Positions 42,339 to 51,872 are shown, counted from the first letter of the stretch. The stretch: DNA of 64,000 nucleotides from Nonomuraea cavernae (GCF_014646355.1 NZ_BMNH01000016.1:510-64509); one strand, 5' to 3'. Made by a program: numbers and translations. Notes: a model not told the origin generated them from the sequence alone.

Positions 42339-44027
42339 TCAGGGGGAAGCGCAGGTGTAGCCGGACGGCGTCTGGGTGTCGCCGGAGGGACGGGCGGCCT
42401 GGAAGCCGAAGCTCGTGCTCGCGGCGGGCGCGAGGGTGCCGTTGTAGCCCATGCTCCGGGCGGTGACCGTCTGCCCGCTGGTGGTCAGGGTGGCGTTCCA
42501 GGAGCCGGTCAGGCTGTGGCCGGCGGGCAGGGTGAAGGTGACGGTCCAGCCGGCCAGCGTCGAGGTGCCGGTGTTGGCGACCGTCACCGGCTGCACCACG
42601 TACCCGTTGTTCCACTGGGTCTGCACGGTCGCGGTGGCCGAGCACGGCCCGCCGCCGCCTCCGGTCGTGGTGGTGAAGGTGACCGTGGCGGAGTTGCCGG
42701 ACAGGTTGCCCGCGCCGTCCCGCGCCCGCACGTACACCTGGTACTGGGTGGCGGCGCTGAGCCCGGTCAGGGTGATCGAGTTGGTGCCGCTCCGCCCGAG
42801 CACGGGGTCGGTGGCGCCCTGCTCGCGGTAGACGTCGTAGCCGGCCAGGCCACTGCCCCCGGAGTCGGTGGACGCCGTCCACGTCAGCGTGGCCGAGCCG
42901 GCGGTGACACCGCTCGCCGACGGCGCGCCGGGGGTGGTCGGCGGGGTGGTGTCGGGGCTCGCGCCGCCCGCGAGCGCGTCGTGGACCGCCGTGTACGCGG
43001 GCTTCCGCTGGTAGCTCTCGTCGTAGAGGAGCGCGGCGCCCTGTCCGGGGAAGGTCTCGGGCACCCACGAGTACTTGTCGGTGAAGCCCCAGACGGTCAC
43101 CCCGGCGCAGGCGTTGACCGCGAGGCAGGCGTCGACCACGTCGCGGTAGTAGGTGGCCTGCGTGGCGTCCTTGGCGGTGTCTCTCGGCAGGGTCATGCGC
43201 ACGTCCAGTTCGGTGACCCTGACCTGCACGCCGAGGTCGGCGAAGCGCTGCATGTTCTGCCGCACCTGGGCCGGGAAGCCGTACTGGATGGCGAGGTGCC
43301 CCTGGAAGCCCACGCAGTCGACCGGCACGCCCTGCTGCCGCAGCGACCGCACCAGGTCGTACATCGCGGTGCTCTTGGCGTTGACGCCCTCGACGTTGTA
43401 GTCGTTGATGCACAGCCGGGCGTCGGGGTCGGCGGCGCGGGCGGCCCGGAAGGCGTCGGCGATGTAGCTCTGGCCCAGCGTGTTGTACCAGAACGAGGTG
43501 CGCAGGTTGCCGTTGTCGTCGAAGACCTCGTTGACCACGTCCCACGAGACCACGGCCGGGTTGTTCGCGTAGCGGCCGACGACCTGGCTGATGTGGTTCT
43601 GCATCGCCGAGCGCATGGCGGTGGCGCCGAGGCTCTGCACCCAGCCGGGGGTCTGGCTGTGCCAGACGAGCGTGTGGCCATGCACCTGCTGGTCGTTCTG
43701 GGTGGCGAAGTTGACGAGGGCGTCAGCGCCGCCGAAGGTGAACTGGCCCTGGCTGGGCTCGGTGGCTTCCCACTTCATCGCGTTCTCGGCGGTGACCTGG
43801 TTGAACTCGGTGGCCGCGATGGTCCGGTACGCGGCCTCGTTCGCCAGCGGGGAGGCGGCGAGCGCGGCGCCGACGAACTTGCCCCGGGAGGCGGCGTGCT
43901 GGCGCAGCGGCGCCGAGGCGTCGGCCGGGGCGCTGGGCAGGAGGAACACGGCGAGCAGCCCGAGCAGGGCGACCGCCGCGAAGGTCCTGATCCGGACCGG
44001 CGGGGTGATGAGCGGGGACGGTGACAC
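42339..44027 (-). CDS. secreted GH10 endo-1,4-beta-xylanase with FN3 and CBM2
   Basis: This 562-residue secreted xylanase has a signal peptide (VALLGLLAVFLLPSAPADASA). The GH10 barrel covers about 45-350, with acid/base Glu near 162 (SWDVVNEVFDD) and nucleophile Glu near 271 (VRVTELDVRM). A Thr/Pro linker leads to an FN3 domain (about 362-450: PSASGVTAGSATLTWTAS), a Gly linker, and a C-terminal CBM2 (about 460-562; CSATATVQTQWNNGY, LAGWTVTFTLPAG, Cys at both ends) that would bind cellulose or xylan. GTG 44027 has GGAAGG and GGAGG sites upstream. A GAAAGTTTC palindrome upstream fits XlnR-type control. Confidence 0.95.
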   Translation of the reverse strand: MSPSPLITPPVRIRTFAAVALLGLLAVFLLPSAPADASAPLRQHAASRGKFVGAALAASPLANEAAYRTIAATEFNQVTAENAMKWEATEPSQGQFTFGGADALVNFATQNDQQVHGHTLVWHSQTPGWVQSLGATAMRSAMQNHISQVVGRYANNPAVVSWDVVNEVFDDNGNLRTSFWYNTLGQSYIADAFRAARAADPDARLCINDYNVEGVNAKSTAMYDLVRSLRQQGVPVDCVGFQGHLAIQYGFPAQVRQNMQRFADLGVQVRVTELDVRMTLPRDTAKDATQATYYRDVVDACLAVNACAGVTVWGFTDKYSWVPETFPGQGAALLYDESYQRKPAYTAVHDALAGGASPDTTPPTTPGAPSASGVTAGSATLTWTASTDSGGSGLAGYDVYREQGATDPVLGRSGTNSITLTGLSAATQYQVYVRARDGAGNLSGNSATVTFTTTTGGGGGPCSATATVQTQWNNGYVVQPVTVANTGTSTLAGWTVTFTLPAGHSLTGSWNATLTTSGQTVTARSMGYNGTLAPAASTSFGFQAARPSGDTQTPSGYTCASP

Positions 44028-44053
44028 GGGCCTTCCACCTCCGGGGCAGCGTT

Positions 44054-44064
44054 CCGAAAGTTTC
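44054..44064 (-). promoter_or_regulatory. XlnR/BxlR-type operator, CCGAAAGTTTC
   Basis: GAAAGTTTC is a perfect 9-base palindrome, 29 bases upstream of the xylanase start. Streptomyces xylanase genes carry the related CGAAACTTTCG element bound by a LacI-type xylan regulator, so the same role is likely. Confidence 0.55.
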
Positions 44065-44462
44065 TATCCCTCAGGGATCCTCCCGGACGCTATTGACCCG
44101 CTGGAAGGCCGGTCAATGCCGGCTCACGATCGACCTCGTCTCCGCAGTTGGAGCACTGAAATTATCGGCTGATCCATGAAATTTTCAACGCCCGCCTGCC
44201 GCCGTGATCCCGGGCGGTGGCCGCCTCGCGCACTTCCTAGGAGATCTTGTGTTGTGCAGAATAGAGCTCGGGAATCGGACCTCGTCGGGGGTGCGAGGCG
44301 GTGCGGAAGCTGAGAGGATGACGTCCGCCTGCCCCCCGGCGCCCACGCGAGACCCATATTGACTGTTCGGCCGTCGCCCCCGCGATGGCCTTTGATCGGC
44401 GCACGGGGGAGGACAGTGCTGGCGGCACGAGAGACACCGCACGCCGCGTCGGGGAGCGCCGG
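44065..44462. other. Intergenic region between xylanase and phosphatase genes
   Basis: The divergent intergenic stretch has the xylanase promoter on its left. The phosphatase frame extends upstream to ATG 44385, but the better ribosome site is at 44463. I see no other feature here. Confidence 0.4.
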
Positions 44463-45500
44463 ATGAGGTCGCAGCAGGCACTGCGCTGGTTGCCGTTCGC
44501 CGTCATGCTCGCTGTGGCGCTGACCGACCTGCTCGCCGGGCCGGCCCTGGGCTTCCTGCCGTTGCTCACGCTGGGCCCGACGTTCGCCTCCGTGTCGGGC
44601 AGCGTCCGCCGCACCGCGATGGTCGGCGTGGCGGCGCTGGCCATCTGCGTTCCTCTCGCCTACCACTTCGACCTGCTGCTCACCTGGCAGAACAACCTGA
44701 CGATCGCCACGATCGTCAGCGTGACCGCGGCCAGCATGGTGGCCAGCCATCTGCGGCTCAAGCGCGAGCGCGAGCTGGCCAACGTGCGGCGGGTCGCCGA
44801 GGCGGCCCAGCGGGTGCTGCTGCGCCCCGTGCCTCGCCGGGCGGGCGACCTGCGGGTGGCCCTGTCCTACACCTCCGCCGCGGCCGAGGCGCGGATCGGC
44901 GGCGACCTGTACGAAGTCGTCACCACTCCGCACGGCGTGCGGCTGCTGGTCGGCGACGTCCAGGGCAAGGGCCTGTCCGCCGTCGAGACCGCGGCCTGGG
45001 TGCTGGGGGCCTTCCGCGAGGCCGCGTACGACGAGGCCGACCTCGCCGACATCGGCGAGCGGCTGGAGGTGAGCCTGACCAGGCACCTGGGCGGCGAGCA
45101 GTTCGTCACCGCGATCGTCGCGGAGGTGCACGACGACGAGATCTCCCTGGTCAACTGCGGCCACCCGGCGCCCCTGCTGATCTCCCCCGACGGGCGGGTC
45201 AGCCTGGCCGAGCCGCCGGAGGCGGCCCTGCCACTCGGCCTCGGCTCGCTCAACACCGAGCGGACCAAGCCGCACCGGGTCGCCTTCGGCGAGGGCGACC
45301 AGATCCTCTTCTACACCGACGGCGTCATCGAGGCGCGCGACCGCGACGGCACCTTCTACCCGCTGACCGAGCGGGCCCGCGTGCTGCTGAAGGAGGACGA
45401 CCCCCAGACCGCGCTCGACGCGGTGCGGGGCGACCTGCTCGCGCACGCGGGCGGCCCGCTGCTCGACGACGCGGCGATGCTGCTCCTACGCCGCAACTGA
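44463..45500 (+). CDS. membrane-associated SpoIIE-type PP2C phosphatase
   Basis: This 345-residue protein has three or four membrane helices in the first 100 residues (LPFAVMLAVALTDLLAG, MVGVAALAICVPLAY, IATIVSVTAASMVA). A PP2C/SpoIIE domain follows (about 125-345): IGGDLYEVVTTPHGVRLLVGDVQGKG (metal Asp), LVNCGHPAPLLIS, and ILFYTDGVIEARDRDG. It should dephosphorylate anti-sigma antagonist-type proteins in sigma-factor partner switching. GGGGAG lies 6 bases before ATG 44463. No anti-sigma or antagonist gene is adjacent, so it is an orphan component. Confidence 0.9.
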   Translation: MRSQQALRWLPFAVMLAVALTDLLAGPALGFLPLLTLGPTFASVSGSVRRTAMVGVAALAICVPLAYHFDLLLTWQNNLTIATIVSVTAASMVASHLRLKRERELANVRRVAEAAQRVLLRPVPRRAGDLRVALSYTSAAAEARIGGDLYEVVTTPHGVRLLVGDVQGKGLSAVETAAWVLGAFREAAYDEADLADIGERLEVSLTRHLGGEQFVTAIVAEVHDDEISLVNCGHPAPLLISPDGRVSLAEPPEAALPLGLGSLNTERTKPHRVAFGEGDQILFYTDGVIEARDRDGTFYPLTERARVLLKEDDPQTALDAVRGDLLAHAGGPLLDDAAMLLLRRN

Positions 45501-45532
45501 CGGGCCCAGCCAGGCGATCCCCAGCCGTGCCT

Positions 45533-45554
45533 CCGGCCGGCGGTCACCGGCCGG
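45533..45554. terminator. Hairpin between convergent genes
   Basis: Two copies of CCGGCCGG (each self-complementary, so they also pair with each other) flank CGGTCA, between the phosphatase stop (45500) and the amidohydrolase stop (45571). It may end both transcripts. Confidence 0.5.
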
Positions 45555-45570
45555 GGGCGCGGGACGGGGG

Positions 45571-46173
45571 TCAAAGCCTGGCGATCACGTCGGGCTCGTC
45601 CCACACCTCCCCGTACTTCGCCTGGATGTCGAAGAGGTTGGCCTGGTGCGGCGCCGGGTCACGGTCCCCGACGGCCTGCCGCACCACGATCGGCGCGAAC
45701 CCGTGCTGGATGCCGTCCACGGCCGTCGCCCGCACGCACCCGCTGGTGGACACCCCGGCGATGACCAGCGTGTCGACCCGCAGCGCGGTCAGCGTCGAGG
45801 CGAGCGAGGTGCCGAAGAACGCGCTGGCGTACTGTTTGACGATCACCAGCTCGCCCGGCTCCGGCGCGACCTCCGGCATCAGCTCGCCGAGCGGCCCGTC
45901 GCCGACCAGGTGACGCAACGGCGCCACCTTGCGGAAGAACAGCCCGCCGTCGACGCCGCCCGGCCCGAACGCCACCCGGGTGTGCACGACCGGCACGCCG
46001 GCCGCGCGGGCGGCGGACAGCACGCGGGCCGCCGAGTCGAGACAGTCGCGCGAGCCCATGTACAGCTCGGCGCCCGGCTCGAAGTAGGCCCGCATCAGGT
46101 CGATGAGGATGAGCGCCGGGCGCTCGCCGAACTCCAGCGAGCGCCCGAACACCTCCTCGTGGGGCCTGGTCAC
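45571..46173 (-). CDS. isochorismatase-fold cysteine hydrolase (N-carbamoylsarcosine amidase-like)
   Basis: This 200-residue cysteine hydrolase has the triad of the isochorismatase/N-carbamoylsarcosine amidase family: Asp near 24 (LILIDLMRAYF), Lys near 120 (LVIVKQYASAFFGT) and Cys near 152 (GVSTSGCVRATAVD, with the usual cis-peptide before). It should cleave a carbamoyl or amide bond and release ammonia or CO2. It is the last gene of an operon with HyuA and HyuB. The GTG start overlaps the HyuB stop by 4 bases. In known pathways an ATP-dependent hydantoinase makes N-carbamoyl compounds that such an enzyme hydrolyses, so the order fits a two-step ring opening. Confidence 0.85.
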   Translation of the reverse strand: MTRPHEEVFGRSLEFGERPALILIDLMRAYFEPGAELYMGSRDCLDSAARVLSAARAAGVPVVHTRVAFGPGGVDGGLFFRKVAPLRHLVGDGPLGELMPEVAPEPGELVIVKQYASAFFGTSLASTLTALRVDTLVIAGVSTSGCVRATAVDGIQHGFAPIVVRQAVGDRDPAPHQANLFDIQAKYGEVWDEPDVIARL

Positions 46174-48014
46174 ACGCGCGCCGGCGGCGTCGGAGCGGGC
46201 AGGCCGGTCTCGTCCTCGCAGCGGGCGAGGAGCTCCTCCAGCGGCGGGCCCATGTCGAACACCGGCAGCTCGCCCCGGTCCGCGCGCAGCCGCTCGCGCA
46301 GCTCGGCCGTGGCCTCGGCGTCGAGCGTGCCGTCGGCGGCGCACACCACCCCGAAGCGGCGCGCCCCGTCGGCGGTCACCAGGCCGCGCCTGACCTCCAG
46401 GGCGACCAGTTCGGGGTCGCGGGCCAGCGGGTCGCCCCACCCGCCGCCGCCCCAGGTGACGAAGTGCAGCAGATCGCCCGGACGCACCTCGACGTCGTGC
46501 ACCTTGCTCGGCAGGATCTCGACGCCGCCGTCGGCCCGCTCGATCCACTTGCGGCCGCGCGCTCCGGGCTCGCCGCCGTTGACACCCCACGGGTAGGTGA
46601 GCCAGCGGTCGTCGTGGATGGCGATCGTGCCCGGCTTCAGGAAGCGGTAGGCGACGTCCACGCCGTTGCCGCCCCGGTGCAGGCCGGCGCCTCCGGTGTC
46701 GGCGACCGTCTCCCACCGCTCGATCCGCAGCGGATAGTACGACTCCAGGAACTCGCACGGGATGTTGGTGAACGACGGCCACAGCGAGTGCCCGTCGGGG
46801 CCGTCGCCGATCGGCCTGCCGGGGATGCCGCCGAAGCCGATGGAGTAGAGCTGGAACCCCTCCCCCGCGTACATGAAGTGGGGTGAGGAGGAGAAGCCGG
46901 CGGCGTTGAGCAGGTCGGGCGTCTTCTGCCCGAGCAGCCCGCCGAACAGGTCGAACAGCCGGCCGATGCCGTGGTTGCGGCCGTTGAGCGCGGCCGGGAA
47001 GCGCGGCTTCCAGAAGCTGCCCTCGGGGATGTGCACGTCCACCAGCGGGTAGAAGCCGTCGTTCCACAGGATCTGCGGGTCGGCCACGGTGATCAGGTAG
47101 ATGCCGAAGAACATCCTGGCGAGGTTCTCGTTCAGGAAGTAACTGATCGGCCCCTCGGCCTGCGGGTCGCTGCCCGAGAAGTCGAGCAGCACCTTCTCGC
47201 CGGTGCGGGTCAGCGACAGCGTCAGCTTGTACGGCCCGTTGCCCCGGCCGTCGTCGCAGATGTAGTCGGAGAAGGTGAGCGTCTCGCCGTCCTCGAAGAG
47301 GGTGGCGAGCAGCACCTTCATCGCGTCGTAGTTGCGCTGCAGCAGCGCGTCGAGGGCGGAGGTGTAGGTGTCGGCGCCGAAACGGGCGCACAGCTCCTGG
47401 ATCCGCCGGGACGCGGTGCGGCAGGCGGCCACGATGCCGTTGAGGTCGGCCCGGTTCCAGTCGGGCTGGCGCACCTGGTTGAGGATGATGCCCAGCGCGG
47501 CCTCGTTGAGCACGCCCTTGGAGTAGAGCTTGAAGGGCGGGATGACCACGCCCTCCTCGTAGATGGTGCGCGCGTCGGTCGGCATCGAGCAGGCGGTCTT
47601 GCCGCCGACGTCGGACATGTGGCCGAACATCGACGACCATCCGACGACCCGGCCGTCGACGTAGATGGGCATGACGACCAGCCAGTCGTTGGCGTGGCTG
47701 ATGGCGCCGTCGCAGGAGTAGGGGTCGGAGGTGAGCAGCACGTCGCCCTCCTCGATGGTCCCGTCGAACCGGTCGAGCAGCGCGGGGATGGACAGGCCGA
47801 ACTGGCCCACGACCATGCGCCCGGTCGGGTCGCCGATCAGCGGGAACTCGTCGTGCTGCTCGCGGATGCCGGGCGACAGCGCGGTGCGGAACAGCACCTC
47901 GTCCATCTCGTAGCGGGCGTTGCGCAGGGCGTTCTCGACGATGTCGAGCGTGATGGGATCGACGGCGACGCGGGCGAGCGGCTCCGTCGCGGTCTCGATG
48001 ATCTGGGCCATCAT
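46170..48014 (-). CDS. hyuB: HyuB-type hydantoinase/oxoprolinase beta subunit
   Basis: This 614-residue protein belongs to the hydantoinase B/oxoprolinase family. Landmarks are DPITLDIVENALRNARYEMDE near the start, DPTGRMVVGQFGLSIPAL, DVLLTSDPYSCDGAISHAND, GHMSDVGGKTACSMPTDAR, and the C-terminal SSMFGH and GGGGWGDPLARDPELV. It forms a complex with HyuA to hydrolyse cyclic amides such as N-methylhydantoin or 5-oxoproline, or, in related enzymes, to carboxylate acetone or acetophenone. It starts at ATG 48014 overlapping the HyuA stop. The substrate class cannot be fixed from sequence alone. Confidence 0.9.
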   Translation of the reverse strand: MMAQIIETATEPLARVAVDPITLDIVENALRNARYEMDEVLFRTALSPGIREQHDEFPLIGDPTGRMVVGQFGLSIPALLDRFDGTIEEGDVLLTSDPYSCDGAISHANDWLVVMPIYVDGRVVGWSSMFGHMSDVGGKTACSMPTDARTIYEEGVVIPPFKLYSKGVLNEAALGIILNQVRQPDWNRADLNGIVAACRTASRRIQELCARFGADTYTSALDALLQRNYDAMKVLLATLFEDGETLTFSDYICDDGRGNGPYKLTLSLTRTGEKVLLDFSGSDPQAEGPISYFLNENLARMFFGIYLITVADPQILWNDGFYPLVDVHIPEGSFWKPRFPAALNGRNHGIGRLFDLFGGLLGQKTPDLLNAAGFSSSPHFMYAGEGFQLYSIGFGGIPGRPIGDGPDGHSLWPSFTNIPCEFLESYYPLRIERWETVADTGGAGLHRGGNGVDVAYRFLKPGTIAIHDDRWLTYPWGVNGGEPGARGRKWIERADGGVEILPSKVHDVEVRPGDLLHFVTWGGGGWGDPLARDPELVALEVRRGLVTADGARRFGVVCAADGTLDAEATAELRERLRADRGELPVFDMGPPLEELLARCEDETGLPAPTPPARV

Positions 48015-50029
48015 GCCTCCAGGGGGCGGATCAGCAGGCAGCCGCTCTCGTGCACGCGGGCGGCGTGCCCGGGCAGGATCAGCGTGGTGGAGTCCATCTC
48101 GGCGACGATCGCGGGGCCGGTGATCACCGCTCCCGCGCGCAGCGCCGTCCGGTCGTACTCGGCGGCGGTGGTCCAGCCTCCGTCGATCCAGACGTCGTGG
48201 CTGCCGACCGGCTCGGGGTCGGTGTCCGCCTGCTCCAGCCGGACCGGCTGGACGTTCGGGCGCGGGCCGCTGACCATCGCCCTGGCGCTGACGAGCTCGT
48301 GCTCGTTGCTCAGCAGGAAGGAGAAGAGCCGCTCGTGCTCGGCGTCGAACCGCTTGCCGAGCGCCTCCAGGCCGGTGTCGAGGTCGAGGGTGATCGGGAT
48401 CTCGAAGCCCTGGCCGTGATAGCGGACGTCCACCTGGTAGACGACCTCGTCCACGTCGGAGCCGAGGTCGCGGGTGGCGGTCTCGGCCAGCTCGGTCAGG
48501 AGCTGCCTCAGCTCGGCGTCGGTGAGCTGGGAGAAGCGGCGGATGTAGGTGCGGGCCGCCTCGTCGCGCAGGCTGGTGGTGGCGTCGCCGTACGCGCAGA
48601 GGACCCCGGGTGAGGGCGGGATGATGACCGGCCACGAGCCGGTCAGCCTGCCGAGGGCGTTGGCGTGCAGCGGGCCCGCTCCGCCGAAGGCGACGAGCGC
48701 GAAGTCGCGCGGGTCGTAGCCCTGCTGGATGGAGACGAGGCGCAGCGCGCCGAACATGTTCTCGTTGACGATGTCCACGATGCCCTGCGCGGCGGCCTCC
48801 ACCGACGGCAGGCCCATGGCCTCGGCCAGCTTGCGCACCGCCTCCCTGGACCGTTCCCGGTCGAGCTCGATCTCGCCGCCGGCCAGGCGCGAGGGCAGGT
48901 AGCCGAGCACCACGTTGGCGTCGGTCACCGTGGGCTCCTCGCCGCCCCGGCCGTAGGCGGCGGGGCCGGGCACGGCGCCCGCCGACTGCGGTCCGACCCG
49001 CAGCGCGCGGGTCAGCTCGGGAACGTGCGCGATGGAGCCGCCGCCCGCGCCGACCGTCCGTACGTCCACCGACGCGGAGCGGACGATCAGGTCGCCGATC
49101 CGGGTCTCCCGGCCGATCCGCGGGCGCAGGCCCTCCACGAGCGCCACGTCGGTGGACGTGCCGCCCATGTCGAAGGTCAGGAAGTCGTCGAACCCGGCCT
49201 GCTCGGCGAACCAGGTCGCGCCCGCCACGCCGCCGGCCGGGCCGGACAGCAGCAGGTTGACCGGGCTCTCCGCGGCGCTCGCGGCCGAGGACAGGCCGCC
49301 GTCGCTGCGCAGGATGTAGAGCTGGCCGTCCACGCCGCCGTCGGCGGTCTTGGCCGCCAGGTTGTCGACGTAGCGGGCGACCTGCGGCTGGACGTAGGCG
49401 TTGGCCACGGTCGTGATGGCGCGCTCGTACTCGCGCAGCTCGGGCAGCACCGCCGAGGAGAGTGAGATCGGGACTCCGGGCAGCTCCTCGGCCGCGAGCT
49501 TCGCCACCGCCCGCTCGTGGGTGTCGTCGGCGTACGAGTGGATCAGGCAGACCGCGAGCGCCTCGACGCCGCGCAGCCGGCGCAGTTTGACCCGCAGGTC
49601 GTCCTCGTCGAGCGGGGTGACGATCGAGCCGTCGGCGGCGACCCGCTCGACCGCCTCGACGGTGTCCTCCAGGGCGGCGAGCGGTTCGGGTTTGGGCCAG
49701 ATGATCCAGCCGGCCAGGCCGCCCGGCACGTAGGACCGGGCGATCTGGAGCACCTGCCGGAACCCGGCGGTGGTGACCAGGCCGACCCTGGCGCCCTTGC
49801 CCTCCAGGATGGCGTTGGTGGCGACCGTGGTGCCGTGCAGGATCTCGCCGATCTCGGAGGGGGTCACGCCCGCCTGGGCGCAGGCCTTCTCGAGACCGGC
49901 GAGCACGCCGACGGACTGGTCGTGGGGGGTTGATGCGGTCTTGGCGCGATAGCTGCGCCCGGAGTGCTCGTCGATGAGCAGGATGTCGGTGAAAGTCCCT
50001 CCGACATCCACGCCGAGGCGGTAACGCAT
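48011..50029 (-). CDS. hyuA: HyuA-type hydantoinase/oxoprolinase alpha subunit, ATP-binding
   Basis: This 672-residue ATP-dependent subunit has the ASKHA phosphate motif GVDVGGTFTDILLIDEHSG near 6-24, HGTTVATNAILEGKGARVGL, the second glycine motif LTFDMGGTSTDVALVEG near 295, VGAGGGSIAHV near 334 and VALVAFGGAGPLHANALG near 450. It phosphorylates its substrate to drive ring opening or carboxylation together with HyuB. It lies 17 bases downstream of a CoA-transferase gene, an unusual partner for pure hydantoinases. The two ends couple it to HyuB by overlap. Confidence 0.9.
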   Translation of the reverse strand: MRYRLGVDVGGTFTDILLIDEHSGRSYRAKTASTPHDQSVGVLAGLEKACAQAGVTPSEIGEILHGTTVATNAILEGKGARVGLVTTAGFRQVLQIARSYVPGGLAGWIIWPKPEPLAALEDTVEAVERVAADGSIVTPLDEDDLRVKLRRLRGVEALAVCLIHSYADDTHERAVAKLAAEELPGVPISLSSAVLPELREYERAITTVANAYVQPQVARYVDNLAAKTADGGVDGQLYILRSDGGLSSAASAAESPVNLLLSGPAGGVAGATWFAEQAGFDDFLTFDMGGTSTDVALVEGLRPRIGRETRIGDLIVRSASVDVRTVGAGGGSIAHVPELTRALRVGPQSAGAVPGPAAYGRGGEEPTVTDANVVLGYLPSRLAGGEIELDRERSREAVRKLAEAMGLPSVEAAAQGIVDIVNENMFGALRLVSIQQGYDPRDFALVAFGGAGPLHANALGRLTGSWPVIIPPSPGVLCAYGDATTSLRDEAARTYIRRFSQLTDAELRQLLTELAETATRDLGSDVDEVVYQVDVRYHGQGFEIPITLDLDTGLEALGKRFDAEHERLFSFLLSNEHELVSARAMVSGPRPNVQPVRLEQADTDPEPVGSHDVWIDGGWTTAAEYDRTALRAGAVITGPAIVAEMDSTTLILPGHAARVHESGCLLIRPLEA

Positions 50030-50046
50030 GGCGACGCTCCTTGTTG

Positions 50047-51243
50047 CTAGATGATTCCGCCGGCCGACAGCCGGTCAATCTCCTCGGGGGTGAGGCCGAG
50101 TAGTCCGTGGTAGATCTCCTGGTTGTGCTCGCCCAGCGCCGGGCCTGCCGTCCTGACCGCGCCGGGGGTGGCCGACAGCTTCGGCGCGACGTTCTGCATG
50201 GCCAGCTCGCCGAAGTCGGGATGCTGGACCTTGATGATGGCCTCGCGGGCGGCGAAGTGCGGGTCGGCGAACATGTCCGGGGCGCGGTAGATCCGCCCCG
50301 CAGGCACGCCGCTCGCGTGCAGGTGGTCGAGCAGCTCATCGGCGGGCAGCTGCGCCGTCCATCCGCCGATCAGGTGGTCGAGCTCGCCCATGTTGGCGCC
50401 GCGGGCGCCGTGGGTGGCGTAGCGCTCGTCGCCGGCCAGCTCCGGGCGGCCCATGGCGGCCGCCAGGCGGGCGAACACGCTGTCCTGGTTGGCGGCGATG
50501 AGGATGCTGTCGCCGTCCTTGGTGGGGTAGACGTTGCTGGGCGCCACGTTCGGCAGCACCGGGCCGGTGCGTTCGCGCTGGTAGCCGGCCTGCTGCCACT
50601 CCGGCAGCAGCGACTCCATCATGGCCAGCACGGCCTCGTAGATCGCCGAGTCGACGACCTGGCCCTGGCCGCTGTTCTCGCGTTCGTGCAGCGCGACCAG
50701 GGTGCCGACGCAGGCGTAGGTGGCGGCCAGCGAGTCGCCCAGGGAGATCCCGGCGCGCGACGGCGGCTGGCCGGGGTCGCCGGTCACGTAGCGGATGCCG
50801 CCCATCGCCTCGCCGATCGAGCCGTAGCCGGCGCGCGGCGCGTACGGGCCGGTCTGACCGAAGCCGGTCACCCGGGTGATCACCAGCCTGGGGTTCAGCT
50901 CGTGCAGCCGCTCGGGCGACATGCCCCAGCGCTCCAGCGTGCCGGGCCGGAAGTTCTCGAGCAGCACGTCGGCCTGCTCGACCAGGCGCCGCACCAGGTC
51001 CTGGCCCTCGGTGGTGCGCAGGTCGCAGGTGACCGACTTCTTGTTGCGGGCCACGACCGGCCACCAGAGGGACTTGCCGTGGGGCTTCTCCCTGCCCCAC
51101 TGGCGCATGGGATCGCCCTTGCCGGGGTCCTCCACCTTGATCACCTCGGCGCCGAAGTCGCCGAGGAGCTGGCCGCAGAAGGGTCCCGCGAGCAACTGCC
51201 CCAGTTCGACCACTCGAATGTCGCCGAGCGGGAGTCCTCTCAT
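50047..51243 (-). CDS. CaiB/BaiF-type (class III) CoA-transferase
   Basis: This 398-residue family III CoA-transferase moves CoA between acyl groups. Features include RVVELGQLLAGPFCGQLLGDFGAEVIKVE at the start (N-terminal Rossmann-like part), NKKSVTCDLRTTEGQ, LLENFRPGTLERWGM, and the catalytic Asp in QGQVVDSAIYEAVLA near 192. GGAGAG lies 7 bases before the ATG. Its start overlaps the GntR gene stop by 4 bases and HyuA follows 17 bases on. This suggests a pathway that activates an acid to its CoA ester beside HyuAB chemistry and the divergent lyase. Confidence 0.9.
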   Translation of the reverse strand: MRGLPLGDIRVVELGQLLAGPFCGQLLGDFGAEVIKVEDPGKGDPMRQWGREKPHGKSLWWPVVARNKKSVTCDLRTTEGQDLVRRLVEQADVLLENFRPGTLERWGMSPERLHELNPRLVITRVTGFGQTGPYAPRAGYGSIGEAMGGIRYVTGDPGQPPSRAGISLGDSLAATYACVGTLVALHERENSGQGQVVDSAIYEAVLAMMESLLPEWQQAGYQRERTGPVLPNVAPSNVYPTKDGDSILIAANQDSVFARLAAAMGRPELAGDERYATHGARGANMGELDHLIGGWTAQLPADELLDHLHASGVPAGRIYRAPDMFADPHFAAREAIIKVQHPDFGELAMQNVAPKLSATPGAVRTAGPALGEHNQEIYHGLLGLTPEEIDRLSAGGII

Positions 51244-51872
51244 GTGGTTCTCTCCTGATATCGGGGGCCCAGCAACGACGCTCGGGCCGAGAACAGGTGG
51301 GCCCTCATGACCGCCTCGGCCCATTCGGGGTCGCCGGCGCGCACGGCGGCGGCGATCTCCAGATGGTGGTTGACGCTGCGCCGCATCGCGTCCTCGTCGA
51401 ACGAGCCGTACGTGCGCAGCAGAACGGAAGAGTGGATCAGCGAGCTGATCGACTGGCCCAGCAGGGGGCTGCCGCCGAGCCGGACCAGGCTCTGGTGGAA
51501 CTCGGAGTTGAGCCGGTAGACGGCGTCGAGCTCGCCCCGCTCGGCGTGGTCGCGCAGGTCGACGGCCACCTCGTGCAGGCGGGCGACGTCGTCCGGGCTC
51601 GCGGTGAGGGCGGCCTGGCGCGCGGCCAGCCCCTCGACGCGCGCCCGGAGCTCGAAGATCGTCTCCAGGTCCCGGCCGGGGTAGGCCACCACCCGGGCGC
51701 CCTTGTTGGCGACGAGCTCGACGAGCCCCTCGGCCTCCAGCCGGCGCAGCGCCTCGCGCACCGGAGTGCGGCTGACGCCCAGCACCTCGGCCAGCTCGAC
51801 CTCGCCCAGCCGGTCACCCGGGGCGTACTGTCCCGCCAGGATGAGGCTTCTGAGCTCGTCGACAGCCGACAT
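51240..51872 (-). CDS. GntR-family (FadR subfamily) regulator
   Basis: This 210-residue regulator has a winged HTH (residues 1-65: LRSLILAGQYAPGDRLGEVELAEVLGVSRTPVREALRRLEAEG, shown here in pieces) and an FCD ligand domain (about 80-200) with helices including AARQAALTAS and EFHQSLVRLGGSPLL, whose His and acidic residues may bind a metal or carboxylate. It probably senses an organic acid of the pathway. It is the first gene of the catabolic operon. The operator TGTATACA overlaps its ATG and a second site covers the divergent lyase start. Confidence 0.85.
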   Translation of the reverse strand: MSAVDELRSLILAGQYAPGDRLGEVELAEVLGVSRTPVREALRRLEAEGLVELVANKGARVVAYPGRDLETIFELRARVEGLAARQAALTASPDDVARLHEVAVDLRDHAERGELDAVYRLNSEFHQSLVRLGGSPLLGQSISSLIHSSVLLRTYGSFDEDAMRRSVNHHLEIAAAVRAGDPEWAEAVMRAHLFSARASLLGPRYQERTT

